In this document: piece after piece, positions 34,499-43,041 of the stretch
Layout of the letters: the number at the start of each line of letters is the position of its first letter
Position numbering within the stretch: position 1 is the first letter of the stretch
Assembly (NCBI GenBank): GCA_035762565.1
Contig: DASTOJ010000128.1
Location: forward strand, 1-64,000
Direction: 5' to 3'
DNA length: 64,000 nucleotides
From: AR5 sp035762565
Lineage (GTDB): Bacteria; Methylomirabilota; Methylomirabilia; Rokubacteriales; CSP1-6
Position numbers and translations under genes: made by a program
Notes under the pieces: generated by a model
What the model was told of the DNA's origin: nothing
The model's database searches: none
Seen by the model: the letters and a program-made list of their open reading frames with translations, nothing else

Positions 34499-35950
34499 TC
34501 ACCCCGCCTGGTGTATCGGAAACGCCGGCGGGATGATGCGCTCGACGCCAGCCCCGTCCCACCGCCAGGTCGCCACGTTGCTCCAGTAGTGCCGCGTAGC
34601 CTCGCGCGCCTTCGCGTAGACCTCCTCCTCGTCCACCCGCGTGAGACGGCCGTCCTGCACCAGCACCTTGCCGTCCACGATGACAGTGTGGACGTCCCGC
34701 CCGCTGCCGGCGTCGACCAGGGCCTTGATCGGGTCGGCGTAGACCAACGAGCCCAGGCGGTCGAGGTCGATCAGCAGGATGTCGGCCTTGGCGCCCGGCG
34801 CCAGGCGGCCGAGGTCGTCGCGGCGGAGGAAGCGACAGCCGCCCAGCGTGGCGGCGTTGAAGACGTCGCGGTGCTGGCCGGCCTGGTAGTTGCCATCGGT
34901 CACCTTGGCCAGCAGCGAGGCCAGGCGCAGCTCGGCGACGATGTCCATCGGGTAGGTGTCGGTGCCGATCGACAGCGTGACGCCGGCGTCCAGGTAGCGC
35001 TGGAACGAGTGCAGGGTCATCGCCATCTTCGCGTACTTGTGCGGGCAGTGCCCGATGGTGGCGCCGCGCTCGGCGAGCAGGCGGACATCGTCGCCGAACG
35101 GATGGGCCGTCCACGGGTGGCCGGCGGTGAAGACGCCGTGGCCGATGAGCGTCCGGTCGTCGAGGAAATCGATGTCGGCCAGGAAGCGGATGGGCGTCTT
35201 GCGATACTCGGCCATGATCTGCTGGAACTCGATCATGTTGCCGCCGGCGTGGGTGTGGATGGGCACGTCCAGCTCGCGGGCGGCGTCCTTGCCCTCGCGG
35301 AGCAGGCGCTCGGTGCACGTCTCCACCTGGGCGGCGTTGAGCATGCCGCGCAGCCGGCCCTGGGCGGACTTGTCGAAGCTCTTGACGAAGCCCACGGCCT
35401 CCTCGAGGCGCTCGCGGCCGACCACCGGATCCTCCTCGTAGGTCAGCCGGCCCTGCGCGTCCATGTACGTGTCGCGGTCGCGGAACGGCGGGCTGCCGTA
35501 GACGCGCACGCCCAGCTCGTCCACCAGCCTGGCGTAGCCGTCCCAGTCGCCTCGCAGGCCGCCCACGTCGATGAGCGTGGTGGTGCCGTTGCGGAGCGCG
35601 TGGAGGAACACGAACGTCCGGAGGGCGGCGACGGCCGGCGGGCGCGGTGGCGTCATCTTGCCCTTGAGCGGCGCCGCGAAGCTCATGTAGTTCGAGGTCC
35701 GGTAGTCGTTCCTGGCCATGTCGAGCAGCAGGTAGTCGCCGGCGTTGCCGGCCGTGTGGACGTGCGTGTTGATGAAGCCCGGTGAGACGAGCTTGCCGGT
35801 GGCGCTGAGGCGGGTGTCGGCCGGGCCGACGTAGGCGGAGCCGGCGTGGACGATCCGGTCGCCCTCGAAGACCACGCTGCCCCGCTCGTACACCTCGTGG
35901 CTCTGGCCGGTGAAGGCCACGACCCACCCGCCCTCGATGTGCGTCCGCAT
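34499..35950 (-). CDS. Amidohydrolase family protein (TRZ/ATZ-like)
   Basis: A 483-residue metal-dependent amidohydrolase. The metal motif HVH is at 63-65 (INTHVHTAG); further ligands lie in PIHTHAGG, IGHGVFTAGHPW and GTDTYPMD. The fold and length fit deaminases and chlorohydrolases of the guanine deaminase/AtzB group. AGGAG and a TATAAT box (35977-35982) precede the ATG. Substrate likely an N-heterocycle or amine but not determined. Confidence 0.88.
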   Translation of the reverse strand: MRTHIEGGWVVAFTGQSHEVYERGSVVFEGDRIVHAGSAYVGPADTRLSATGKLVSPGFINTHVHTAGNAGDYLLLDMARNDYRTSNYMSFAAPLKGKMTPPRPPAVAALRTFVFLHALRNGTTTLIDVGGLRGDWDGYARLVDELGVRVYGSPPFRDRDTYMDAQGRLTYEEDPVVGRERLEEAVGFVKSFDKSAQGRLRGMLNAAQVETCTERLLREGKDAARELDVPIHTHAGGNMIEFQQIMAEYRKTPIRFLADIDFLDDRTLIGHGVFTAGHPWTAHPFGDDVRLLAERGATIGHCPHKYAKMAMTLHSFQRYLDAGVTLSIGTDTYPMDIVAELRLASLLAKVTDGNYQAGQHRDVFNAATLGGCRFLRRDDLGRLAPGAKADILLIDLDRLGSLVYADPIKALVDAGSGRDVHTVIVDGKVLVQDGRLTRVDEEEVYAKAREATRHYWSNVATWRWDGAGVERIIPPAFPIHQAG

Positions 35951-35976
35951 ATCGCTCGGTCTCCTCTTGGCGGGGG

Positions 35977-35982
35977 ATTATA
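35977..35982 (-). promoter_or_regulatory. -10 box for the amidohydrolase gene
   Basis: TATAAT on the minus strand, 26 bases before the ATG at 35950, with a purine-rich ribosome site between. No clear -35 was found. Confidence 0.5.
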
Positions 35983-35987
35983 CTCGT

Positions 35988-36101
35988 CAGCCGGACGATG
36001 GCATCCGAACCCCCGAAGTGCTGCGCGGCGCGGGCTTCGATCAGGCGGAGATCGACCGCTTGCTCGGCGCCGGCGTGATCGTGCAAGCCAGGCCGCGATG
36101 A
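35988..36101 (+). pseudogene. C-terminal remnant of a CaiB/BaiF CoA-transferase
   Basis: In frame, about 35 codons read DDGIRTPEVLRGAGFDQAEI, then DRLLGAGVI and a stop at 36099-36101. This is the characteristic C-terminal helix of family III CoA-transferases (pattern HTREVLxExGxxxxEIxxLxxxGVI). No upstream portion exists; the divergent promoter of the amidohydrolase lies directly before it. The remnant stop overlaps the yhbY start (ATGA), suggesting yhbY was once coupled to the lost gene. Confidence 0.65.
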
Positions 36102-36400
36102 CCGAGCTGACGGGCAAGCAGCGCCGACACCTGCGCGCGCTCGGCCAGCGGCTCAGCCCGACGCTGCACGTGGGACACGAGGGCGTGAGCGAGGCGGTCC
36201 TGCGGCAGACCGACGCCCAGCTCGAGGCGCACGAGTTGATCAAGGTGCGGGTCGGCGAGAACGCGCCCGAGGACCGTCACGCGACGGCCGAGGCTCTGGC
36301 GCGCCTCACGCGCGCGCGCCTGGCCCAGGTGATCGGCCGCACCGCGCTGCTCTATCGGCGGCGGAGACAGGAGCCCACGATCGTCCTGCCGGATCGCTAG
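36098..36400 (+). CDS. yhbY: YhbY/CRS1 RNA-binding protein
   Basis: A 100-residue CRM-domain protein: LTGKQRRHLRALGQRLSPTL with HVGHEGVSEAVLRQTDAQLE, HELIKVRVGEN and the end RTALLYRRRR. The GxxG-like loop and basic face of the CRM fold are present. YhbY associates with pre-50S ribosomal particles. Its TAG stop forms the palindrome CTAG shared with the stop of the convergent gene. Confidence 0.88.
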   Translation: MTELTGKQRRHLRALGQRLSPTLHVGHEGVSEAVLRQTDAQLEAHELIKVRVGENAPEDRHATAEALARLTRARLAQVIGRTALLYRRRRQEPTIVLPDR

Positions 36401-36699
36401 GCTGAACGCCTGAGCGCCTCGACGTGTGCGCTCCGGAGCGCGGCGATGCGCGCGCGGAGCGGCGCCACCAGCGCGTCGCCGCGCTCGAGGTCGATGCCTA
36501 CGAGTGTCTCCCGGCAGGGCGGGCACAGGACGTCGACGACGGTCACTCGCCACCTGCCGCCCTCCACCTCGTGGAGACGGCGTTCGAGCATGTCGAGCTG
36601 ATCGAGCATCTCCGCGTGCTTCCGCATGGCTGCCGGTTGCGCCTCGGCGCCCATGAGTGAACCGCACATCGGACATTCGCCGTGGTCATGGTGCTCCAT
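36397..36699 (-). CDS. Small double-CxxC zinc-binding protein
   Basis: A 100-residue protein of unknown function. It opens with MEHHDHGECPMCGSLMG, has a long helix (AAMRKHAEMLDQLDMLERRL), then DVLCPPCRETLVGIDLE and a second helix. The CPMC and CPPC pairs could bind one zinc. The stop overlaps that of yhbY. It lies 86 bases downstream of the Liv permease gene on the same strand but shows no functional link. Confidence 0.65.
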   Translation of the reverse strand: MEHHDHGECPMCGSLMGAEAQPAAMRKHAEMLDQLDMLERRLHEVEGGRWRVTVVDVLCPPCRETLVGIDLERGDALVAPLRARIAALRSAHVEALRRSA

Positions 36700-36785
36700 G
36701 CCCGACCTCCCGGCATTCGAGCGGTGCACACGCGGTGCCAGGCAGCGGGCGGGATGGCGGCATCCTGCCGCTGGCAGCCGCCGGC

Positions 36786-37796
36786 TCACCCCGGCGGCGG
36801 CTCGTCGAGTCGGACCCGGCGCTGCACCGGGAAGAAGCGCAGGTCCCAGCGCTCGGCCACCAGCCCCCAGAGCCCCTGCGGGTAGCGCATCATGACGACC
36901 ACGGCCAGCGCGCCCAGCAGGATCATGTACCAGGCCCCGTGGTCGGCCAGCAGCTCGCGCAGGAGGAAGAAGACGACCGTGCCGACGACGGGGCCCTCCA
37001 GCGTGCCAAGGCCGCCGATGACCACGATGAAGACGGTCGAGGCCGTCCAGTTGATGGAGAAGGCGGCGTCGGGCGAGATCCGCAGCAGGTTGAGGTAGAT
37101 CAGCGCGCCGGTGACACCGGTGCCGAAGGCCGCCACGAGGTAGACGAGCAGCTTGGCGCGGAAGACGTCCACCCCGAGGCCCTCGGAGGCCGGCTCGCTG
37201 TCGCGCACGGCCATGAGGCCCAACCCCCGCCGCGAGCGCAGGTACACGTAGACGGCGGCCACCGCGCCCACGCCGACCGCCAGCGCGATCGCGTACGTCA
37301 CCAGCTCGCGGGTTTCCCGCGCCAGCGGAAACACCGCCCGCAGCGTGCGCCCGGTGCCCCGGCCGAGGGCGTCGCTGTTGGCGATCAGCAGCCGGTAGAC
37401 CTCGGCCACCGCCCAGGTGCCGACCGCGAAGTAGGCGTCGCGGAACCGGAACACGAGCGCCGCCGTCGGCAGCGCGAAGCCCGCGGCGATGAGCCCGGCC
37501 AGCGGGACGGCGAGGAACGGGTTCACGCCAAGATCGTCGGCCAGCACGATCAGCGCGTAGCCGCCGAGGCCGACGTAGGCCTGCTGGCCGATGGAGACGA
37601 GGCCGGCGTAGCCGGCGAGCAGGTTCCACATCTGTGCCAGCACCAGCAGCGCGATCAGCTCCACGATCGCCCGCATGAGCCCGGCGTCGCCGAGCCAGGG
37701 CAGGGCGATGAGGCCGGTCAGGACGACGGCGGCAGCGCCGGCGCCGACCCGGCTGGCGCGCGTGGTGCGCTCGACCGTGACGCCGGCGGGCGTCAA
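36786..37796 (-). CDS. livM: Branched-chain amino acid-type ABC permease LivM
   Basis: A 336-residue permease with about nine or ten helices. It starts at TTG 37796, overlapping the livH stop (TTGA). LivM motifs are visible: QMWNLLAGYAGLVSIGQQAY near the start and IGGLGTLEGPVVGTVVFFLL near the end. It is the last gene of the hydroquinone dioxygenase-Liv unit. Liv systems import branched amino acids but also aromatic acids and amides; context favours an aromatic. Confidence 0.88.
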   Translation of the reverse strand: MTPAGVTVERTTRASRVGAGAAAVVLTGLIALPWLGDAGLMRAIVELIALLVLAQMWNLLAGYAGLVSIGQQAYVGLGGYALIVLADDLGVNPFLAVPLAGLIAAGFALPTAALVFRFRDAYFAVGTWAVAEVYRLLIANSDALGRGTGRTLRAVFPLARETRELVTYAIALAVGVGAVAAVYVYLRSRRGLGLMAVRDSEPASEGLGVDVFRAKLLVYLVAAFGTGVTGALIYLNLLRISPDAAFSINWTASTVFIVVIGGLGTLEGPVVGTVVFFLLRELLADHGAWYMILLGALAVVVMMRYPQGLWGLVAERWDLRFFPVQRRVRLDEPPPG

Positions 37797-38665
37797 TCCA
37801 CGCGCCGCGACCGCGCGAAGAGGCCGGCCGGCCGGAAGAGCAGCACGAGGAGGAACACGAGGTGGCCGGCGAGCACGCCCCAGCCGGGCGACAGGCGGGC
37901 GCCGGTGGTCTGGGCGACGCCGAGGATGACGCCCCCGGCCAGCGTGCCCCACAGCGAGCCGAGCCCGCCGATGATCACCGCCTCGAAGGCAAACAGCAGC
38001 CGGTCGGGCCCGCTGGCGAACGTGAACGTGGTGCGGATGCCCAGGAAGATGCCGGCCACCGCCACGATCGCCAGCGACAGCGCCATGGCCAGCGCGTAGA
38101 GCCGGCCGTTGTCGATGCCCATCAGCGCCGCCGTGGCGCCGTCGTCGGAGGCCGCGCGGAAGGCGCGGCCGACCGAGGAGCGGCCGATCAGCAGCTGCAG
38201 CCCGACCAGCAGCACGACGGCGACCCCGAAGGTCAGGAGCGGAAACGTCCCGACCGCCAGGCCGCCTCCCAGCGGCAGGCTGGCCGTCTCGATGCCGCCC
38301 GGGTTCAGGCGCCGCGAGTCGGCGGAGAACGTCTCCAGCAGCCCGTTCTGGATCACGATCGACAGGCCGAACGTCACCAGCACGGCCGGCAGGATGCCGC
38401 GCCCCAGCAGCCGGTTCAGCACGAGCCGCTGCAGGGCGTAGCCGATCCCCGCCATGAGCGGCGCCACTGCCAGCAGCGCGAGCAGCGGGTTGAGGCCGAG
38501 GGCCTGCACCACCACGACGGCCAGGAACGCGGCCAGGATGCTGAAGTCGCCGTGGGCGAGGTTGACGAGCCGCATGACCCCGAACGTCAGCGACAGCCCG
38601 GTGGCGAAGAGCGCGTAGAGCCCGCCGAGCAGCACACCCTGGACGACGCTGTCCAGCCAGGCCAC
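37793..38665 (-). CDS. livH: Branched-chain amino acid-type ABC permease LivH
   Basis: A 290-residue permease starting at GTG, three bases after the livF stop. Typical LivH segments: LYALFATGLSLTFGVMRLVN, AHGDFSILAAFLA, and the cytoplasmic loop VGRAFRAASDDGATAALMGI. The C-terminus reads VFLLVLLFRPAGLFAR, the usual LivH ending. It forms the membrane channel with LivM. Confidence 0.9.
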   Translation of the reverse strand: MAWLDSVVQGVLLGGLYALFATGLSLTFGVMRLVNLAHGDFSILAAFLAVVVVQALGLNPLLALLAVAPLMAGIGYALQRLVLNRLLGRGILPAVLVTFGLSIVIQNGLLETFSADSRRLNPGGIETASLPLGGGLAVGTFPLLTFGVAVVLLVGLQLLIGRSSVGRAFRAASDDGATAALMGIDNGRLYALAMALSLAIVAVAGIFLGIRTTFTFASGPDRLLFAFEAVIIGGLGSLWGTLAGGVILGVAQTTGARLSPGWGVLAGHLVFLLVLLFRPAGLFARSRRVD

Positions 38666-38668
38666 GGC

Positions 38669-39367
38669 TCAGGTCCCGAAGTAGGCGGCCGAGATCTCGG
38701 CGCGGGTGAGCCGGGCCGGCTCGCCTTCGAGCGCGACGACGCCCTTGCGGAAGCAGTAGACGCGCTCGGCCACCGCCAGCACCTGGCTCACGTCCTGCTC
38801 GACCACGAGCAGCGCCACGCCCTCCGCGTTGACCGCGCGCAGCACCTCGTAGAGGTGCCGCACCACCAGCGGCGCCAGCCCCAGCGAGATCTCGTCCACC
38901 AGCAGCAGGCGAGGGTTGGCCATCAGGCCGCGGCCGATGGCGAGCATCTGCTGCTCGCCGCCCGAGAGGTTGGTGCCTGGCTGATCACGCCGCTCGCTGA
39001 GAACGGGGAACAGGCGGTGAACGCGCTCGAGGGTCCACGGGCCCGGGCGGCCGCGATAGGCGCCGACCAGCAGGTTCTCTTGCACCGTGAGGCTCGGGAA
39101 GATCTTCCGTCCCTCCGGCACCAGCACGATGCCGAGGTCGACGAGCGCGTGGGCCGGCCGGCCGCCGACCGGCCGACCGTCGAGCTCGACGGCGCCGGCC
39201 GGGACCGGCAGCGCCCCGACCAGCGCCCGCAGGCAGGTCGACTTGCCGGCGCCGTTGGCGCCGATCACCGCGACGGTCCGGCCCTCGGCGACCTCCAGCG
39301 AGACGTCGAAGAGCGCCTGGAAGTCGCCGTAGAAGGCCGACAGCCCCCGCACGCGCAGCAGCGTCAC
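38669..39367 (-). CDS. livF: Liv ABC transporter ATP-binding protein LivF
   Basis: A 232-residue ATPase. Walker A GANGAGKST, signature LSGGEQQMLAIGRGL, Walker B LLLVDEISLGLAP, and switch His region LLVVEQD are intact. The GTG start overlaps the livG stop by four bases. Together with LivG it energises the LivHM channel. Confidence 0.92.
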   Translation of the reverse strand: MTLLRVRGLSAFYGDFQALFDVSLEVAEGRTVAVIGANGAGKSTCLRALVGALPVPAGAVELDGRPVGGRPAHALVDLGIVLVPEGRKIFPSLTVQENLLVGAYRGRPGPWTLERVHRLFPVLSERRDQPGTNLSGGEQQMLAIGRGLMANPRLLLVDEISLGLAPLVVRHLYEVLRAVNAEGVALLVVEQDVSQVLAVAERVYCFRKGVVALEGEPARLTRAEISAAYFGT

Positions 39368-40059
39368 GCGTCGACCCCGAGATAGACCCGCCGGACCTCG
39401 GGGCTCGCCATGACGACGTCCGGCGGCCCATCGATCACGCTGCGGCCGAAGTCGATCGCCACCAGGCGGTCCACCGCGGAGCGGAGCGCGTGGACGATGT
39501 GCTCGATCCACAGGACGGCCACGCCCTGGGCGCGCACGTCACGGATGACGGCGACGAGCGCCAGCACCTCCGGCTCGCTGAGCCCGCCGGCGATCTCGTC
39601 GAGCAGGAGCACGCGCGGCCGGGTGGCGAGCGCGCGCGCCAGCTCCAGCCGCTTGCGCTCGGGCAGCGTGAGGGCGCCCGCGCGCGTGTTGGGCTTGCCG
39701 GCGAGGCCGGTCAGCTCGAGCGCCGCCAGGCAGCCGGCGTAGGCGTCGCGCTCGGGTCGGCCGGCACCATAGGTGGCGCCGACGAGGACGTTCTCGAAGA
39801 CGGTCATCGCCTCGAACGGGTGGGGGATCTGGTGGGTGAGGGCGATGCCGGCCCGGCACCGCGCGTGGGCGGGCAGCGCGGTGACGTCGCGGTCCTGGAA
39901 CACGACGGCGCCCCGATCCGGCCGCAGGCGGCCGGCCATCACGTTGAGCGCCGTGGTCTTGCCCGCGCCGTTGGGTCCGATGACGCCGACGGCCTCCCCC
40001 TCGCCCACCGTGAGCGTGAGGCGGTCGAGGACCTGGAGCGAGCCGAACGCCCGCGACAC
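39364..40059 (-). CDS. livG: Liv ABC transporter ATP-binding protein LivG
   Basis: A 231-residue ATPase from the first standard start, GTG 40059. Walker A GPNGAGKTT, Walker B LLLDEIAGGLSEPE; the signature reads LTLPERKRLELARAL, a known LivG variant. In-frame codons upstream (TAFLALREVSRAFG) match the normal LivG N-terminus, yet contain no ATG, GTG or TTG, so the true start may be a rare codon just after the binding-protein stop at 40088. Confidence 0.9.
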   Translation of the reverse strand: MSRAFGSLQVLDRLTLTVGEGEAVGVIGPNGAGKTTALNVMAGRLRPDRGAVVFQDRDVTALPAHARCRAGIALTHQIPHPFEAMTVFENVLVGATYGAGRPERDAYAGCLAALELTGLAGKPNTRAGALTLPERKRLELARALATRPRVLLLDEIAGGLSEPEVLALVAVIRDVRAQGVAVLWIEHIVHALRSAVDRLVAIDFGRSVIDGPPDVVMASPEVRRVYLGVDA

Positions 40060-40087
40060 CTCGCGGAGCGCGAGGAACGCCGTCGGA

Positions 40088-41365
40088 CTACGCCTGCTTG
40101 AGCGGACGCAGCTTGCCGCTGGTCGGGATGTTCGGCGCGCTGCGGTTGCTCACGATCGTCATGTCGAAGCGAGGATCCTTCGTCTTGAGGCGGCCCCACT
40201 GGCCGCCCACCAGCGGCGTCTTGGTGACATTGGGCACCGGCCCCTTGGCCCAGCTGACAGGGCCGACCAGCGTGTCCAGGCTCGTCGCCTTGATGGCGGC
40301 CACGACAGCGCCCTTGTCGTCCAGGCCCTGCGCCCGCTTGAGGGCGTCGAGGCCGACCTCGAACAGCGCATGGATGAAGCCGAGGGGCTGCGTCCACTGC
40401 CTCTTCGCCTCGCGCGTGTACTCGGCGGCGAACGCGGCGGCGCTGGCGCCCGTCAGCGACGACTTGAACGGGTGCTGCGGCGTCCACCACACCTCGGTCG
40501 ACATGCCGTCGCCGAGATCGCCGAGCGCCTCCACCGAGCGCGGGAAGAGCAGGGCCTTGCCGATCGAGGCCACCTTGGGGCGGAAGCCCTGCTGGGCCGC
40601 CTGCTTCCAGAATGTCGTCCAGTCCGGCGGGATCGGCACGCCAGTGACGATCTCGACCTTCTCGCGCTTGAACGTCGCGATCTGCGCGGAGAAGTCGTCG
40701 GAGAGGTTCGGGTAGCGGCCGGGATCCACGACCTTGTAGCCGGCCTTGGCCAGGGCGGGCGGAAAGCCGCGCTCCCTGTCGCCCCACGCGTTGCCGTCGC
40801 CGTCGTTGGGCCACAGCGCGCCCACGACCTTGTTGGTCTCGACCGAGTTCCACATGTCGATGAAGACGCCGATGATGTCCTCGAGCCCCCAGAAGAAGTG
40901 ATAGGTCGACTTGAAGCCGACGTCGGGCTTGCCGCCGCGCGCGAAGAACCACGGCTGCCACGGACACACCGACGACACGGCCGGCGTGCCGTTGACCTCG
41001 CACTGGTCGGACACGGGGTTGGTCGTCTCCGGCGTGCTGGCGACGAGCATGAGGTCGACCCTGTCGGACAGGATCAAGCGCGAGGCGACCTCGGCCGCCC
41101 GGTTCGGGTCCGACTGGCTGTCGCGGACGAGGATCTCGACCGGGTGCGACCGCCCCCGGATCGTCAACCCCTTGCCGAGCGCCTTGCGCACGCCCCCGAC
41201 CACGAACGCATCCGCCTCCCCGAACCCCGCCAGCGGCCCCGTCTGGGGACTCACGTACCCGATCTTGATCGAGCGCCCCTGCGCGGAAGCCGGAAGAGGC
41301 CCCACCGCCGCCGCCGCCGCCCCCACCGCGCCGAGACGAAGAAACTCCCGCCGCCCAACCCTCAA
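40088..41365 (-). CDS. Liv-type ABC transporter periplasmic binding protein
   Basis: A 425-residue type I periplasmic binding protein. A twin-arginine-like signal (GRREFLRLGAVGAAAAAVG, cut near SAQG) precedes IKIGYVSPQTGPLAGFGEAD, the start of the Leu/Ile/Val-binding fold. The start is uncertain: TTG 41365 or GTG 41383. It lies 26 bases after the dioxygenase large-subunit gene and 28 before livG, so it is the sensor of substrate for this importer, probably a hydroquinone precursor or aromatic acid. Confidence 0.87.
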   Translation of the reverse strand: MRVGRREFLRLGAVGAAAAAVGPLPASAQGRSIKIGYVSPQTGPLAGFGEADAFVVGGVRKALGKGLTIRGRSHPVEILVRDSQSDPNRAAEVASRLILSDRVDLMLVASTPETTNPVSDQCEVNGTPAVSSVCPWQPWFFARGGKPDVGFKSTYHFFWGLEDIIGVFIDMWNSVETNKVVGALWPNDGDGNAWGDRERGFPPALAKAGYKVVDPGRYPNLSDDFSAQIATFKREKVEIVTGVPIPPDWTTFWKQAAQQGFRPKVASIGKALLFPRSVEALGDLGDGMSTEVWWTPQHPFKSSLTGASAAAFAAEYTREAKRQWTQPLGFIHALFEVGLDALKRAQGLDDKGAVVAAIKATSLDTLVGPVSWAKGPVPNVTKTPLVGGQWGRLKTKDPRFDMTIVSNRSAPNIPTSGKLRPLKQA

Positions 41366-41391
41366 TCGTGGGGCGAAGCCCACCTCCGAGC

Positions 41392-42384
41392 TCAAAACTG
41401 CACCGGGGAGGGCGGCATCTTGCCGCTGGCGTAGAGCTGCGGCAGCTCGGGCGACGCGTTCTCCCACACGAGCAGCATCGAGCGCTTGGGCGAGAAGCCG
41501 CGATGGCGGATGTCGGCCGGCATGGCGGCGACGTCGCCGGCCTTCATCGTCACCCGGGCGCGCACGGCGCCGGTGTCGCGGTCCTCGACCTCCCACTGGA
41601 TCTCGTCGCTCAGCTGCACGAACCACTCCACGCGGTCGTTGCCGTGAATGACAGGCAGGATGTACTCCTCCGTGGTCGGGCAGTAGAGGCTGGCCTTGCA
41701 GACCGACACGATCGACGGGTTCCAGGTCACGTCGGAGCGGGAGAGATAGGCGAAGAGGTTGAAGGCCACCACCTCGTCCTCGAAGCCGGGCTCGGCGATG
41801 ACCTCGGGCGTGTCCTGGGGGACGTCGCGGAAGTGGCGGTTCACCGGGAAGCCGCTCTCGTCGCTGCGCAGCGGCTCGTCGCCGGGGGCGCCGATCATCC
41901 GCTTGGCGGTCACCCGGTGGCGGGTGATCGCCTCCTTGTTGCCGCCGTTCTTGGGCCCGAACGCGCTGCCGGTCTCCTGGGGGCTGGCGAACGGGTCGAA
42001 GCCCGCGTTCGTCCAGTCGTCCAGCATGGCCTCGAAGACGCGCTGGATCAGCGGCGTCGTGAACCGCTCGCTGTGGTCGAGCCCGGCCTTGCGATAGTGC
42101 TCGTTGAAGCGGCCGGCGAAGAGGTCCACCGAGCCGTAGTGGTTCACCGTCCCCACGACCGCGTCGAAGTTCACGATGCCGTAGAAGAAGCCCCAGGCGA
42201 TGTCGCGCTGGAGCGCGCGCAGGAAGGCGTCCGCCGGCAGCATGTGGTGGCTCTTCGGCCAGGCGACGTGGGCGAAGTACTCGTCCCGGCTGAAGGTGAA
42301 GCCGCCGAGCGTGAAGGTGCGATAGCCGTGCCGGTTGGGCTCGATCGAGCCGATCTCGGGAACGGTCTCGGTGCGCTGGCTCAT
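41392..42384 (-). CDS. hapD: Hydroquinone 1,2-dioxygenase large subunit
   Basis: A 330-residue protein matching the large subunit of two-component hydroquinone dioxygenases (HapD/PnpD), with segments LALQRDIAWGFFYGIVNFD-like near 57-74, YLSRSDVTWNPS and CPTTEEYILPVIHGNDRVEW. The PnpD iron ligands (His, Asn, Glu, His at 256, 258, 262, 303 as I recall) correspond to H247, N249, E253 and H294 with identical spacing. The enzyme opens hydroquinone to 4-hydroxymuconic semialdehyde. The small-subunit gene lies directly upstream. Confidence 0.85.
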   Translation of the reverse strand: MSQRTETVPEIGSIEPNRHGYRTFTLGGFTFSRDEYFAHVAWPKSHHMLPADAFLRALQRDIAWGFFYGIVNFDAVVGTVNHYGSVDLFAGRFNEHYRKAGLDHSERFTTPLIQRVFEAMLDDWTNAGFDPFASPQETGSAFGPKNGGNKEAITRHRVTAKRMIGAPGDEPLRSDESGFPVNRHFRDVPQDTPEVIAEPGFEDEVVAFNLFAYLSRSDVTWNPSIVSVCKASLYCPTTEEYILPVIHGNDRVEWFVQLSDEIQWEVEDRDTGAVRARVTMKAGDVAAMPADIRHRGFSPKRSMLLVWENASPELPQLYASGKMPPSPVQF

Positions 42385-42407
42385 GGTCGTGCCTCCCTCG
42401 CTCGCGC

Positions 42408-42926
42408 TCAGGCCTTCGGCCGGGCCGACGTCTGGCAGATGTCCGCCCAGCGCTCGATCGTGTCGGCGCCGGCCAGGGTCTGGAGTAACACCACGCCGGG
42501 GCGGGCCGCGTGGAACTGGTACGCGGCGCCCACCGGCAGGAGCGTCATGTGACCGCGTCGGGCGCGCACGACGCCCATCTTGCGCCCGGGCGGCGCGCCC
42601 GGCAGCCCCACCGAGCCCCTGGTGCCGGCCGGGACCACGCCCGGGTTGTCGAGCTTGAGCAGGCGGATTTCGACCTCGCCGTCCATGACGAGCGCGAACT
42701 CGTCCTGGGCCGGCGCCCGCCAGCCCGAGGTCCCCTCGGTGCGGATGGCCTCGATGACGTACTCGATGTTCTTGCCCACGGCCACCTTCTCGTACGGCTT
42801 GGCCCGGGAGGCCACCTCGAAGACGTTGGAGAAGACGTAGTTGCGGGCGTCGTCGTTGATGACCTCGACGCCGCCCTTGTCGTAGCGCTCGAGGGATCCG
42901 AAGCGCGTGGTGTGCTGGGGGGCCAT
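42408..42926 (-). CDS. hapC: Hydroquinone 1,2-dioxygenase small subunit
   Basis: A 172-residue protein resembling HapC/PnpC: KGGVEVINDDARNYVFSNVF, SRAKPYEKVAVGKNIEYVIE, DEFALVMDGEVEIRLLKLDN and the end ERWADICQ. It is cupin-like without its own iron site and forms a heterotetramer with the large subunit. GGAGG seven bases upstream chooses ATG 42926 over an ATG five codons earlier. A good promoter lies about 66 bases upstream. Ring fission is cytoplasmic. Confidence 0.82.
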   Translation of the reverse strand: MAPQHTTRFGSLERYDKGGVEVINDDARNYVFSNVFEVASRAKPYEKVAVGKNIEYVIEAIRTEGTSGWRAPAQDEFALVMDGEVEIRLLKLDNPGVVPAGTRGSVGLPGAPPGRKMGVVRARRGHMTLLPVGAAYQFHAARPGVVLLQTLAGADTIERWADICQTSARPKA

Positions 42927-42991
42927 GTCACGCCTCCGCATGCGGCCCGCCGCGCGCGGCGGGACACATCGAGCTCAGATTGATTGAAGGC

Positions 42992-43020
42992 GTTGTAGGC
43001 TCGCCGGCCGGAGTTGTCAA
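42992..43020 (-). promoter_or_regulatory. Sigma70-type promoter for hapC-hapD-liv
   Basis: On the minus strand TTGACA (43020-43015), a 17-base spacer, then TACAAC (42997-42992): the best promoter match noticed in the window. The -35 lies in the loop of an inverted repeat GCCGGCC (43003-43009)/GGCCGGC (43021-43027), which may terminate the upstream gene or bind a regulator. Confidence 0.6.
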
Positions 43021-43041
43021 GGCCGGCCGGGGGAGCGACCG

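Noticed and set aside
41392..42384. Homogentisate dioxygenase as the identity of the large cupin protein
   Set aside because: Length, partner gene and the H-x-N-x3-E ligand pattern fit hydroquinone dioxygenase better.
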